From CAZAEL01 sp964484135 (GTDB lineage Bacteria; Elusimicrobiota; Elusimicrobia; FEN-1173): a stretch of 21,199 bases of DNA. The translations under genes and the position numbers were made by a program. Numbering within the stretch: position 1 is the stretch's first letter; each line of letters starts with the position of its first letter. The notes under the pieces are model-generated. The model saw only the letters and a list, made by a program, of their open reading frames with translations, was not told where the DNA came from and ran no database searches. Location: NCBI GenBank assembly GCA_964484135.1, contig CAZAEL010000040.1, positions 1 to 21,199 of the forward strand. Direction: 5' to 3'. Shown here in pieces: positions 13,770 through 21,199 of the stretch.

Positions 13770-14779
13770 GGGTTGCCCCCTCCCCGGGGGGAGTCCGCCG
13801 ACGGGGTCCGGTTTTGCGCGGCCGTTTGGAACCTCCGGGCCAGGTCCTTCAAGTAATCGCTTTCCGTCTCTTTTTCCACGCGCGCCATCCCTTCCAAAGC
13901 TTGTGCGGTCTTCCCCTGTTTGTGGTCCATGAGCGCCGCCAGGAACCGGGCCAGGTCCAGGGCCGGATGGGCCTCCAGGGTCTTTCGCCACCGCAGGGAG
14001 GCCGCCGCGTCGTCCCCCCGGCGCCAGGCCAGGACGCCCTGCTCCACCCGGAAGACCGCGGAATCCAGGCCCAGGGCCTCCGCTTTTTGAAAGGCCCGCT
14101 CCGCCAGGTCGAATTGGTTCTGGCGGGACCACAACCGGCCCAGGTAAAAATAGCCGTCCGCCGACGGGCTCAGGGCCAGGAGCCCCTCCCACCGGTGGGC
14201 CGCGCCGGACAGGTCGCCCAGGGCCTCCTCGATCCGGGCCATGAGCTCCTGGGCCGCGGGGTCCCGCGGCTCCCAGCGGAGGTACCGTTCGGCCATGTCC
14301 CGGGCCTCTTCCATGCGGCCCGCGCGGTGATAGAGCCGGCCCAGGGCCAGGACCACGTCCTTGCGGTGGCGGTCCCTTTTGAGCACCTCTTGATAAAGAT
14401 CAATGGCCTGGGCGTTCAGGTCCACCAGCGCGTACACCCGGGCCAGGTCCAGCTTGCGGTCCAGGTTCTTGGGCTCCAGCCGGTGGGCTTCCTGGTACGC
14501 GTTCAAGGCCTTTTGATAATTTTTGGCGTTTTCGTGGCACCGTCCCAGGAGGGGCCACCATTCCGCCAGGTCCGCGGCTCGGGCGCCCGGGGCCGCGGCT
14601 TTTTCCAGGAGACGGGCCGCGGCCTCGAATTCCTTTCGGTCCATGAGGGCGCGGGCCTCCGAGGCCCACTGGCGCCGCTCCCGCCGGGACGGCCCTTCCG
14701 GGTCCCGCGCGGCCGCGAGGGACGCGAGGGTGCACAACCACAGGGCCAGGCAGCCCGCCGACGCGGCGCGCCGCGTCAC
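13766..14779 (-). CDS. Secreted TPR-repeat protein
   Basis: A 337-residue protein with a probable signal peptide (hydrophobic CLALWLCTLASLAAA, cleavage near residue 25) followed by tandem TPR-like helix pairs through most of its length, for example NYQKALNAYQEAHRLEPKN, AQAIDLYQEVLKRDRHRKD and MEEARDMAERYLRWEPRD. TPRs bind protein partners, so it is probably a periplasmic scaffold; no enzymatic motif is visible. No convincing lipobox: the early Cys residues lack a proper L-[AS]-[GA]-C context. The start is GTG 14779, whose GTGA overlaps the patatin stop, with a strong purine-rich ribosome site (GGGAGGGGG) just upstream. Its TGA overlaps the ATG of lysA (ATGA), so it is translationally linked on both sides. 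The exact function is unknown. Confidence 0.85.
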   Translation of the reverse strand: MTRRAASAGCLALWLCTLASLAAARDPEGPSRRERRQWASEARALMDRKEFEAAARLLEKAAAPGARAADLAEWWPLLGRCHENAKNYQKALNAYQEAHRLEPKNLDRKLDLARVYALVDLNAQAIDLYQEVLKRDRHRKDVVLALGRLYHRAGRMEEARDMAERYLRWEPRDPAAQELMARIEEALGDLSGAAHRWEGLLALSPSADGYFYLGRLWSRQNQFDLAERAFQKAEALGLDSAVFRVEQGVLAWRRGDDAAASLRWRKTLEAHPALDLARFLAALMDHKQGKTAQALEGMARVEKETESDYLKDLARRFQTAAQNRTPSADSPRGGGNP

Positions 14780-15864
14780 CGCCCCCTCCCTTTGCCGCGT
14801 TCCAGGGGGCGGGGGCGCGCGGCGTCGGCGGGCTCGGGCGCCGGGGGCTCCTGCGGCGTGGGCGCGCCGGCCGCGGCCCATTTCTCGAAGAACCGTTTGA
14901 CCAGGGCCCGTTTCAGGCTTGGGAGGGTTTCCCGCGCGGCCGCGGCCCCGGCCTCCACGCACTGGCGGGACTTCCACAGCTCTATGGCCGACACGTCGCC
15001 CACCTGCGGCGAGATCACCACGTCGGCCAGCCCCAGGCGTTCCTGGCTGATGACCTCGCCCTGGATGTACAGGGACTGGGTCAGGGTCATCAAAACGTTG
15101 GAGACGTTGTGCTTGGCGAAATCCGCCGGCACGTTCACGCAGAGGATGACCTCCGCGCCCAGGAGCTTGGCCACGTCCGTGGGCACGTTGTCCACCACCC
15201 CGCCGTCCACCAGGAGGCGGTGCCGGTAGGGCACGGGGCGGAAGACCCCCGGCATGGTGGCGCTGGCGCGCGCGGCCAGGGCCACGCTGCCCTCCCGGAG
15301 CACGATCTGTTCCCCGGTCTTCAGGTCCGCGGCCACGCAGGCGAAAGATTTGGGCAGGTCCGCGAACTTCTTGTCCCCGATGCGGCGCTGGATGTACTGC
15401 TCCATCTTCTGGGTGGTGAGCAGCTGGTCCGAGATCAGGAGCTTCACCAGGCGGGAGGTGGACAGATCGGTCAGCTCGTCCCACCCCACCTCGTGGGCCA
15501 TCTGCTCGATGTCCTCGACGGGCACGCCGGCGCTGTACAGGGCGCCGACCAGGGCGCCCACGCTGGTGCCCACCACCAGGTCCACCGGCACCTTTTCCCG
15601 TTCCAGGACCTTGAGCACGCCGATGTGGGCCAGGCCGCGGGCGCCTCCGCCGCCCAGCACCAGGGCCACGCGCGGCCGCAGGGCGGGCGGCAGGCCGCGG
15701 AACCGGTTCCAGAGCGCCTCCACCAAAAGGGTTTCCTGCTCCGCCGCGGTCATGCCGGCCGCGGGGGCCTGGGAGAAGGCCGGCGCGGCCGCGTGAAGGC
15801 CCAGGGCCGCCCAGAGCAAAAGGGCCGCGCCTGCGCGGGATGGACGGGGGCGAGGGTTTTTCAC
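14776..15864 (-). CDS. Patatin-like phospholipase (secreted or periplasmic)
   Basis: A 362-residue patatin/RssA-type serine lipase acyl hydrolase. The oxyanion-hole segment GGGGARGLAHIGVLKVLE starts at residue 71, the nucleophile is S101 in GTSVGA (GxSxG), and the dyad Asp is D220 in LLVDGGVVDNVPTD, so all catalytic parts are present. Residues 11-33 (AGAALLLWAALGLHAAAPAF) look like a signal peptide. The frame runs open far upstream into the TolC gene, but GTG 15864 is the start that puts the signal peptide at the N-terminus, 26 bp after the TolC stop; no clear ribosome site precedes it. It lacks the POTRA and beta-barrel domains of PlpD-type autotransporters, although a TolC pore gene lies upstream. 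The tail (about 345-362) is a Pro/Arg/Gly-rich low-complexity end. The substrate is presumably a phospholipid or lysophospholipid. Confidence 0.9.
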   Translation of the reverse strand: MKNPRPRPSRAGAALLLWAALGLHAAAPAFSQAPAAGMTAAEQETLLVEALWNRFRGLPPALRPRVALVLGGGGARGLAHIGVLKVLEREKVPVDLVVGTSVGALVGALYSAGVPVEDIEQMAHEVGWDELTDLSTSRLVKLLISDQLLTTQKMEQYIQRRIGDKKFADLPKSFACVAADLKTGEQIVLREGSVALAARASATMPGVFRPVPYRHRLLVDGGVVDNVPTDVAKLLGAEVILCVNVPADFAKHNVSNVLMTLTQSLYIQGEVISQERLGLADVVISPQVGDVSAIELWKSRQCVEAGAAAARETLPSLKRALVKRFFEKWAAAGAPTPQEPPAPEPADAARPRPLERGKGRGR

Positions 15865-15890
15865 CGCGGGAAAACGTTCGGAAAAATCGG

Positions 15891-17207
15891 TTATTCGCCC
15901 AGGGGCCGGCCCACGGCCTTTTCCAATTTGGCCAGGGACACCCGGTGGGCGTGGACCGACTGCCAGTAGGCTTCCTGGGCCTCCAGGAGCCAGACCGCGC
16001 CGCGGGCCGCGTCCGCGGGGTCCCGGCCCTTTTTGAGGGCGGCGGCGGTGTTTTGGGCGCGGGCCAGGTCGTCTTCCCGGCGGGCCATCTCCGACTGCCA
16101 GTGCATCAGGTCGCCGTGGCTTTCGCGCACCTCCCAGTTCACCCGGTCCTCGATCTCGGCCCGCTGCAGGCGGCTCTGGTTGGCCTGGCTGCGGCGCTGG
16201 CGGATGCGGGCCCGGCTGGAAAAGCCGTCGAACAGGGGCAGGCTCACGTTCAAGGACGCGTGCCACTGGGTGGTTTCCAGCGGAAAGCTTTGGTCGTTGA
16301 GTTCGTACCCCGCGCCCAGGGACACCACGGGGTACCGTTCGGACAGGGACAGGCTGACGGCCAAACGGTCCATCTCCTTTTGATAGTCGGTGCGGCGGAT
16401 CTCCAGCCGGGACTCCTGGGCCCAGGCCAGGAGCTTGGCCAGGTCCGGCGACACGGGCGTGGTCTCCAGCCTGCCTTCCAGACCCACGCGGGTGTACAGC
16501 TCCAGCCCCAGGGCGTTCAGAAAAGCCAGGCGGGCCTTTTCTTCCTCGCGCTCTTTTTCCGACAGGGCCCGGCGCACCTGGGCCTGCAAAGACCGGATCT
16601 CTCCCTGGCGGACCGGGTCCCCGGCGGGCGAGGCCAGGGACTCCAGCTCGTCCGCGGCCTCCCGGTGGATCTGGATCTCCTTGCGGCGCAGGAGCACGTC
16701 GTGGAAGGCCTTGACCACCTCGAAGACCACCTCGCCGCGGACCTCCTCCTGCTGCACGCGGGCCCGTTCCAGGTCGGTCTCGGCCAGGCGGATGGTGTGG
16801 CGCGTGCGGCCGCCGTTGTACAGGGGCTGTTTCAGCCAGACCCGGGCCGCGTAAAAGGTGTCGGGCTCCCGGTCGCGGGAGGGACGGAGCAGAACGGTCC
16901 CGAACTCCGGCGGGAGCACGTAGTCCTGTTCCGCCAGGTACCGGGAGCTGTTCAGGTGCAGGCCCGCCTGGGGGTAATGCTGGGACTGGGACTCGCGCAC
17001 GCGCTGTTCCGCGATGCGGATGTCCTCCTGGGCGGACAGCAGCCTTTGGTTGTTCTGCAGGGCCCGTTGGACGCTCTGGGGCAGGGTCAGCACCTGCTCC
17101 ACGGGGGCGTCGTCGGCCCGGGCCGACCAGGCGGGAGCCAACAGGGCCGCGACCAGGAGGAGCCGGCCACGGGAACGGAACAAGGGAAGGGGAAAAAGGC
17201 GTTTCAT
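15891..17207 (-). CDS. TolC-family outer-membrane efflux protein
   Basis: A 438-residue predicted outer-membrane channel of the TolC/OEP family, whose trimers form an outer-membrane pore and periplasmic tunnel for export pumps. Residues 1-32 look like a signal peptide (basic start, hydrophobic core RLLLVAALLAPAW, cleavage after SARA). The family's repeated helical pattern follows: an N-terminal SVQRALQNN...AEQRVRESQSQHYPQAGL unit, the strand segment VWLKQPLYNGGRTRHTIRLA, and in the second half SLPLFDGFSSRARIRQ, with heptad-rich helices between. ATG 17207 is chosen because it starts the signal peptide; the frame is open further upstream but codes nothing recognisable inside argH. No inner-membrane pump or membrane-fusion partner is nearby, so the substrate cannot be inferred. 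Its place between argH and lysA is unusual. Confidence 0.9.
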   Translation of the reverse strand: MKRLFPLPLFRSRGRLLLVAALLAPAWSARADDAPVEQVLTLPQSVQRALQNNQRLLSAQEDIRIAEQRVRESQSQHYPQAGLHLNSSRYLAEQDYVLPPEFGTVLLRPSRDREPDTFYAARVWLKQPLYNGGRTRHTIRLAETDLERARVQQEEVRGEVVFEVVKAFHDVLLRRKEIQIHREAADELESLASPAGDPVRQGEIRSLQAQVRRALSEKEREEEKARLAFLNALGLELYTRVGLEGRLETTPVSPDLAKLLAWAQESRLEIRRTDYQKEMDRLAVSLSLSERYPVVSLGAGYELNDQSFPLETTQWHASLNVSLPLFDGFSSRARIRQRRSQANQSRLQRAEIEDRVNWEVRESHGDLMHWQSEMARREDDLARAQNTAAALKKGRDPADAARGAVWLLEAQEAYWQSVHAHRVSLAKLEKAVGRPLGE

Positions 17208-17221
17208 GGCGCTTGGGGCGG

Positions 17222-18580
17222 TCAGCGGCTTTTCAGCCGGCGGCGCAATTCCGCCATCTGACGCCGGACCGCGGCCGGCGCGGTGCCGCCCCGGGAGGCG
17301 CGGGCCGCCACGGCCTTGTCCACGGACAGCACGTCGTGCACCCAGGGGCCGAAGAGCGGGGAAAAGGTGCGCCACACGGGCAGGGGGATGTCCTCCAGGG
17401 GCAGGCCCTTGGATTGGGCGTGCTTGACCACGCCGGCCACCACGCCGTGGGCCGCCCGGAAGGGCAGGCCGCGCCGCGCCAGCGCGTCGGCCACGTCCGT
17501 GGCCAAAAGATATCCGAACCGGCAGGCGTCCCGCATCTTTTCCCTGTTGAGCTTGAGGGTCTGCACCATGGGCACGGCCGCGTCCAGGGAAGACTCCAGC
17601 GCGTCCGCCGCGTCGAAGACCGGCGGCTTGTCCTCCTGCAAATCGCGGTTGTACGCCAGGGGCTGGCCCTTGAGGATCGTCAGGAGCGCCACCCAATCGC
17701 CCATCACGCGGCCGGCCTTGCCGCGCATCAGCTCGGCCACGTCCGGGTTGCGCTTCTGCGGCATGATGGAGGAGCCGGTCACAAAGGGGTCGGCCACGGT
17801 CGCGAACCCGAAGGACGGGTTGGACCAGAGGATCAGCTCCTCGGCCAGCCGCGACAGGTGCGCCATGGCCAGGGCGGCGGCGGACAAAAACTCCGCCAAA
17901 AAGTCCCGGTCGCTCACCGCGTCCACGGAGTTTTCCACCAAGCCGTCGAAACCCAGCTGCCGCGCCACCCAGGCCCGGTCCACGGGAAAGGAGGTCCCGG
18001 CCAGCGCGGCCGCGCCCAAAGGCAGGAGGTTGATCCGTTTCCGGAGGTCCCGCAGCCGGTCCCGGTCCCGCAGGAACATCCAGGCGTACGCCAGGAGGTG
18101 GTGGGACGCCAGGATGGGCTGTCCGGGCTGCAGGTGCGTGAAGCCGGGCATGACCGCGCCCATGTTTTTTTCCGCCTGGTCCAGGAAGGCCCGGATGAGC
18201 CGCGTGAGCCGCTCCGAGATTCCGTCCGCATGGTCCCGCACGTAGAGCCGGAAGGCGGTCACGGTCTGGTCGTTGCGGGACCGGGCCGTGTGCAGCTTGC
18301 CCGCCACCGGGCCCACGGCCTTGAAGAGGGCTTTTTCAATGGCGTAATGGATGTCTTCCTGGGGCGGCAGGGATTTCCCCGCCTCCACGCGCTTCAAAAG
18401 GGTCCCCAGGCCCTTGACCAGCCGGGCGCTGTCCCGGGCCGGGATGATCCCCTGCCGTCCCAGCATGCGGGCGTGGACCATGGAGGCCCGCAGGTCGTAG
18501 GGTGCCAGGCGGCCGTCGAAGCCGATGGAGGCCACGAAGTCCGCGGGCGTCGCGGTTTTTTGAGGAAGCGTTTTTTTCAT
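17222..18580 (-). CDS. argH: Argininosuccinate lyase
   Basis: Splits argininosuccinate into arginine and fumarate, the last step of arginine synthesis (cytoplasm, homotetramer in the fumarase/aspartase superfamily). The 452-residue product has all three conserved blocks: HTARSRNDQ (97-105), PGFTHLQPGQP with the conserved T148-H149 pair, and the superfamily signature GSSIMPQKRNP (269-279), whose Ser lies on the mobile catalytic loop. The start is ATG 18580, preceded by TTTGATTTTCC rather than a recognisable Shine-Dalgarno. That initiation region closely resembles the one before the small ORF at 8943-9038. The second and third codons sit in a run of seven A. The stop is 14 bp before the TolC-family gene, so co-transcription is very likely. 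Confidence 0.97.
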   Translation of the reverse strand: MKKTLPQKTATPADFVASIGFDGRLAPYDLRASMVHARMLGRQGIIPARDSARLVKGLGTLLKRVEAGKSLPPQEDIHYAIEKALFKAVGPVAGKLHTARSRNDQTVTAFRLYVRDHADGISERLTRLIRAFLDQAEKNMGAVMPGFTHLQPGQPILASHHLLAYAWMFLRDRDRLRDLRKRINLLPLGAAALAGTSFPVDRAWVARQLGFDGLVENSVDAVSDRDFLAEFLSAAALAMAHLSRLAEELILWSNPSFGFATVADPFVTGSSIMPQKRNPDVAELMRGKAGRVMGDWVALLTILKGQPLAYNRDLQEDKPPVFDAADALESSLDAAVPMVQTLKLNREKMRDACRFGYLLATDVADALARRGLPFRAAHGVVAGVVKHAQSKGLPLEDIPLPVWRTFSPLFGPWVHDVLSVDKAVAARASRGGTAPAAVRRQMAELRRRLKSR

Positions 18581-18593
18581 GGAAAATCAAAGG

Positions 18594-18617
18594 CCGGGGA
18601 CAGGGGGCGTCCCCCGG
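18594..18617 (-). repeat. GC-rich stem-loop between argG and argH
   Basis: On the minus strand CCGGGGGAC and GTCCCCGG pair with one bulged G around a short C-rich loop. A competing GGGGG-ACG-CCCCC fold is also possible. It begins just after the argG stop. No proper T-run follows, only CCTTTGATTTT, so it looks less like a terminator than an mRNA-stability or processing hairpin, or an attenuator-like element that tunes argH and downstream expression. Confidence 0.5.
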
Positions 18618-18621
18618 CGGG

Positions 18622-19836
18622 TCAGGCTTTGGCTTTGCGGTCCCGCAGGAGGGCTTGCACCTTGAGAGGCAGGCCGAACAGGTTGATGAACCCTTCCGCG
18701 TCCTTCTGGTCGTAGATGTCCTCCTTCTCGAAGGAGGCGAGCTTCTCCCAGTACAGGGAATGGGGGGATTTGCGGCCCCAGGCCTGCATGTTGCCCTTGT
18801 AGAGTTTGACCTTCACGGTCCCGGTCACGAAGCGCTGGGTGCTGTCCACGAAGGCGTCCAGGGCCTCCCGGAGGGGCGTGAACCACTGGCCGTAATAGAC
18901 CAGCTCCGCGTACCGGGGGCCGATGAGCTCCTTGGCGTGGAAGGTTTCCCGGTCCAGGCACAAAGATTCCAGCTCCCGGTGGGCGAAATAAAGCAGGGTG
19001 GCGGCGGGCGCCTCGTACACGCCCCGGGACTTGATGCCCACCAGCCGGTTCTCCACGATGTCCGCGCGGCCCACGCCGTTCCGGCCCGCGATCTTGTTGA
19101 GGGCTTGGATGAGGGCCACCGGCCCCAGGCGCCGGCCGTTCACGGACACGGGCGCGCCCTTTTCAAAGCCGATCTCCACCACCTCGGGCCGGCTCGGCGC
19201 CTCCTGGGGCGACACGGTCAGCTCGAACATGTCGTCCTTGTACGGCGCGTCCGGATTTTCCAGGATGCCGCCCTCGTACGAGATGTGCCAGAGGTTGGCG
19301 TCGGAGGAATAGGGCTTGGCCTTGGTCACGGTCACGGGGATCCTGTGCCGTTGGGCGTAGTCGATTTCGTCCTGCCGGCCCTTGAACTCCCACTCCCGCC
19401 AGGGCGCGATGATGGTCAGGTCCGGGGCCAGGGCCTTGAAGGTCAGCTCGAACCGCACCTGGTCGTTGCCTTTGCCCGTGGCGCCGTGGCTCACCGCGTC
19501 CGCCTTTTCCTTGCGCGCGATCTCCGCCACCTTCTCCGCGATGATGGGCCGGGCCAAAGAGGTGCCCAGCAGGTACCGGCCCTCGTACAGGGCGTGGGCC
19601 TTGACCGCCCGGAAGCAATAATCCAGGGCGAAGTCCTGCCGCGCGTCCACCACGTACGCCCGGCTGGCGCCCGTGGACAGGGCGCGTTTCTTGAGCTTGG
19701 GATAGTCCTCGGCCTGGCCCACGTCCACGCAACAGGCGATGACCTCGCACCGGTACCGTTCCCGGACCCAACGGAGCATGACGGAGGTGTCCAGCCCTCC
19801 GGAATAGGCCACGATCACGCGGCGGCAGGTTTTCAT
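18622..19836 (-). CDS. argG: Argininosuccinate synthase
   Basis: Joins citrulline and aspartate, using ATP, to make argininosuccinate in the penultimate step of arginine synthesis (cytoplasm). The 404-residue product matches the usual length of about 400. It has the PP-loop AYSGGLDTS at residues 10-18, ATGKGNDQVRFE (family signature; the usual Cys is Ala here), KPYSSDANLWHISYEGGILE, and the RFVTGTVKVKLYKGNM region near the C-terminus. A GTG at 19845 is in frame, but I chose ATG 19836 because GGTGA, the 3' part of the Shine-Dalgarno consensus, sits about 5 nt upstream and family members start just before the PP-loop. It is the first gene after the sigma70-type promoter. argH follows after a 41-bp gap that holds a GC-rich hairpin. 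Confidence 0.97.
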   Translation of the reverse strand: MKTCRRVIVAYSGGLDTSVMLRWVRERYRCEVIACCVDVGQAEDYPKLKKRALSTGASRAYVVDARQDFALDYCFRAVKAHALYEGRYLLGTSLARPIIAEKVAEIARKEKADAVSHGATGKGNDQVRFELTFKALAPDLTIIAPWREWEFKGRQDEIDYAQRHRIPVTVTKAKPYSSDANLWHISYEGGILENPDAPYKDDMFELTVSPQEAPSRPEVVEIGFEKGAPVSVNGRRLGPVALIQALNKIAGRNGVGRADIVENRLVGIKSRGVYEAPAATLLYFAHRELESLCLDRETFHAKELIGPRYAELVYYGQWFTPLREALDAFVDSTQRFVTGTVKVKLYKGNMQAWGRKSPHSLYWEKLASFEKEDIYDQKDAEGFINLFGLPLKVQALLRDRKAKA

Positions 19837-19888
19837 AGGGTTCACCGAAAATGATGCGAATTCTAGGGTTGTTTGAGCAGAGACACGG

Positions 19889-19901
19889 AAAATCCGATTT
19901 T
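19889..19901. promoter_or_regulatory. Palindrome over the -10 and start site, possible operator
   Basis: The plus strand reads AAAATC-C-GATTTT, a perfect 6-bp inverted repeat around one central base. It covers most of the -10 hexamer and the predicted transcription start of the argG promoter, where a bound repressor would block RNA polymerase. It does not match the ArgR box (TGAAT-N4-ATTCA). With A/T-rich arms, it could also be chance overlap with the TAAAAT hexamer. Confidence 0.3.
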
Positions 19902-19925
19902 ACCCAATCCGGAGCTTCCCGTCAA
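19897..19925 (-). promoter_or_regulatory. Sigma70-type promoter for the argG operon
   Basis: The minus strand reads TTGACG at 19925-19920, a 17-bp spacer, and TAAAAT at 19902-19897. Each hexamer matches 5 of 6 consensus positions and the spacing is optimal. Transcription should begin near 19890, giving a leader of about 50 nt before the argG ATG at 19836. It lies just downstream of the argD terminator hairpin. It is the best promoter match I found in the window and probably drives the run of genes down to 9113. Confidence 0.72.
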
Positions 19926-19954
19926 CGACGATTCTGTCCTTTTCCAAAGCTCTC

Positions 19955-19989
19955 AAAACGCCGAAAAACCCGGCTTCCGGCGGCGTTTT
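19955..19989 (-). terminator. Terminator-like hairpin after argD
   Basis: On the minus strand, AAAACGCCG and CGGCGTTTT form a perfect 9-bp inverted repeat. It encloses a smaller CCGG-AAG-CCGG hairpin that is followed by GTTTTT. The T-runs after both stems fit intrinsic termination of argD, 20 bp past its TAG stop. The A/T flanks make the outer stem nearly symmetrical, so it could in principle act in both directions, but no plus-strand gene is visible. It separates argD from the argG promoter. Confidence 0.6.
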
Positions 19990-20008
19990 CCGGCGTTGGG
20001 CAGGGATG

Positions 20009-21199
20009 CTAACGGGACGGCCGGCCTGACAGCGACGTCAGGGCCGTTTTCAGGATCTTCAAGCCTTGGCGGGCCTGGCCGTCCGAAAGCACGAAGGGCG
20101 GCAGGAGCCGGATGACCCGGTCCGCGGTGCAGTTGACGATGAGGCCCCTTTCCCGGCACAGCCGCACCGCGTCCGCCCCGGGCCGGTCCAGTTCCAGGCC
20201 CCACATAAGGCCCAGGCCCCGCACCTCTCGGATCAGAGGGAGCTCATCCTGCCAGGAACGGAGCTCTTCATGGAAAATCTTGGATAAAGCCCGCACCCGG
20301 GCCAGGGCTTTCGGCGTCAAAAGCCCCAGCACCGCCAGGGCCGCGGCGCAGACCACGGGCCCGCCGCTGAAGGTGGAGCCGTGGTCCCCCGGGCCCAAAA
20401 GGTCGGCCACGGGCCTGCGGGCCAGGGTGGCGCCCAAAGGCAGGCCGTTGGCCAAGCCCTTGGCCGCGGTCACAACGTCCGGGACCACGCCCAGGGTCTG
20501 GAACGCGAAGAGTCGTCCGGTCCGGCCCACGCCGGTCTGCACCTCGTCGAACATGAGCAAAAGGTCGTGTTTCCGGCACAGGGCCTTGAGGCCCCGGAAA
20601 AAGGCCGCGGGCGCGGTGTGGATGCCGCCCTCGCCCTGCACCGGCTCCACCAGGATCGCGCAGGTGCGGGGGCCGATTCTCTTCCGCACCGAGGCCAGGT
20701 CCCCCAGTCGCGCCACGGGGAATCCCGGCAACATGGGGCCGAAGTCCTTTTGGTATTTTTTCTGGGGCGTGGCCGCCAAAGACCCCAGGGTCCGGCCGTG
20801 GAAGGCGTTCTCGAACACGATGATCTCGTGCCGGGCCTTGCCTTGCTTGGGCCGCCGGGCCCCGTGCCGCCGCGCGATCTTGATGGCCAGTTCATTGGCC
20901 TCGGCCCCGGAGTTGGAAAAGAACACCCTGCCGTCAAAGGTCCGCCGCATGAGTTGCTGGGCCAGGTCCCGCTGGGGTTGGGTGTGGTACAAATTGGAAG
21001 TGTGCACCAGCGTCCGCATCTGCCGGGCCACGGCCCGCTCCACCCGCGGGTTGGCGTGGCCCAGGCCGCACATGGCCAGGCCCGAGAAAAAGTCCAGGTG
21101 CTTTTTGTGGCCCGCGTCCCACAGATAGGGGCCCTGCCCGCGTAGGAACATCACGGGCTGCCGCCGGAACACGTTGAGCAGGTACGGAGAATCCTTGGG
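20009..21199 (-). CDS. argD: Acetylornithine aminotransferase, 5' end cut by window edge
   Basis: PLP-dependent class III aminotransferase that makes N-acetylornithine from N-acetylglutamate semialdehyde in cytoplasmic arginine synthesis. ArgD enzymes often also act on succinyl-DAP, which could matter here because the DAP genes are close by. The reading frame stays open to base 21199 and reads PKDSPYLLNVFRRQPV, the usual ArgD N-terminal region, so the GTG at 21172 is internal and the true start lies outside the window, probably about ten codons upstream. 396 residues are visible, against roughly 390-400 for the family. Visible motifs include NSGAEANE (phosphate-binding region), FDEVQTGVGRTG (PLP-binding Asp) and TAAKGLANGLPLGA (Schiff-base Lys). 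The C-terminus is intact, ending in TAG. A terminator-like hairpin follows, so the gene probably ends a transcription unit that starts outside the window. Close relatives such as ornithine or GABA aminotransferase are less likely because argG and argH follow. Confidence 0.93.
   Translation of the reverse strand, partial: PKDSPYLLNVFRRQPVMFLRGQGPYLWDAGHKKHLDFFSGLAMCGLGHANPRVERAVARQMRTLVHTSNLYHTQPQRDLAQQLMRRTFDGRVFFSNSGAEANELAIKIARRHGARRPKQGKARHEIIVFENAFHGRTLGSLAATPQKKYQKDFGPMLPGFPVARLGDLASVRKRIGPRTCAILVEPVQGEGGIHTAPAAFFRGLKALCRKHDLLLMFDEVQTGVGRTGRLFAFQTLGVVPDVVTAAKGLANGLPLGATLARRPVADLLGPGDHGSTFSGGPVVCAAALAVLGLLTPKALARVRALSKIFHEELRSWQDELPLIREVRGLGLMWGLELDRPGADAVRLCRERGLIVNCTADRVIRLLPPFVLSDGQARQGLKILKTALTSLSGRPSR

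Noticed and set aside
18571..18580. A7 run just after the argH start as a slippage switch
   Set aside because: Lys-rich N-termini commonly create such runs; there is no sign of an alternative frame with coding value.
19837..19870. ArgR box in the argG leader (GAATTCGCATCATTTTC area)
   Set aside because: Only one half-site resembles TGAAT; the second half does not match ATTCA at the right spacing.
1..21199. CRISPR array, tRNA/rRNA, insertion sequence or integrase
   Set aside because: Read through on both strands: no regularly spaced direct repeats, no tRNA-like folds recognised, and no transposase or integrase motifs.

Overview
This is a G+C-rich bacterial window (roughly two-thirds G+C) in which every gene I can support is read from the minus strand, so transcription runs from the right edge to the left. 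I see no rRNA, tRNA, CRISPR array, transposase or integrase. The species cannot be named from the sequence. The TolC-type porin, signal peptides and GT9 (heptosyltransferase-family) glycosyltransferase suggest a diderm (outer-membrane) bacterium. The arg-lysA-dapF-dapA-dapB order recalls Geobacter-like deltaproteobacteria, and also Omnitrophota or Elusimicrobiota genomes. That placement is from memory and has low confidence.

Right third (about 21199 to 17222): arginine biosynthesis. argD is cut by the right edge and is followed by a terminator-like hairpin. A near-consensus sigma70 promoter (TTGACG, 17 bp, TAAAAT) then precedes argG and argH.

Middle (17207 to 9113): three envelope-type genes (a TolC-family porin, a patatin-like lipase and a secreted TPR protein) lie between argH and lysA-dapF-dapA-dapB, followed by an FAH-family gene that overlaps dapB. 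Gaps are tiny and several stop and start codons overlap (GTGA, ATGA, TGATG), so argG through the FAH gene is probably one ten-gene operon that joins the last steps of arginine synthesis to the lysine/diaminopimelate pathway. The DAP aminotransferase or acyltransferase genes (dapL, dapD, dapE) and lysC/asd are not in the window.

Left part (9038 to 1): a 166-bp gap holds a possible promoter and a 31-codon leader ORF that overlaps the start of a CHASE2 adenylate/guanylate cyclase. A DUF3307 membrane protein follows, separated by an unusual long hairpin. Then come a GT2 glycosyltransferase with an extra N-terminal domain, a cysteine-rich GT9 glycosyltransferase, a TMTC-like membrane protein with TPRs, tilS, and the probable first 17 codons of another gene at the left edge.

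The most notable points are the envelope trio inside an amino-acid operon, the FAH gene coupled to dapB, the strand-asymmetric hairpin at 6874-6944, the leader ORF whose initiation region resembles that of argH, and an A+T-rich patch inside the cyclase sensor domain. I did not find a clearly new defence or mobile system.
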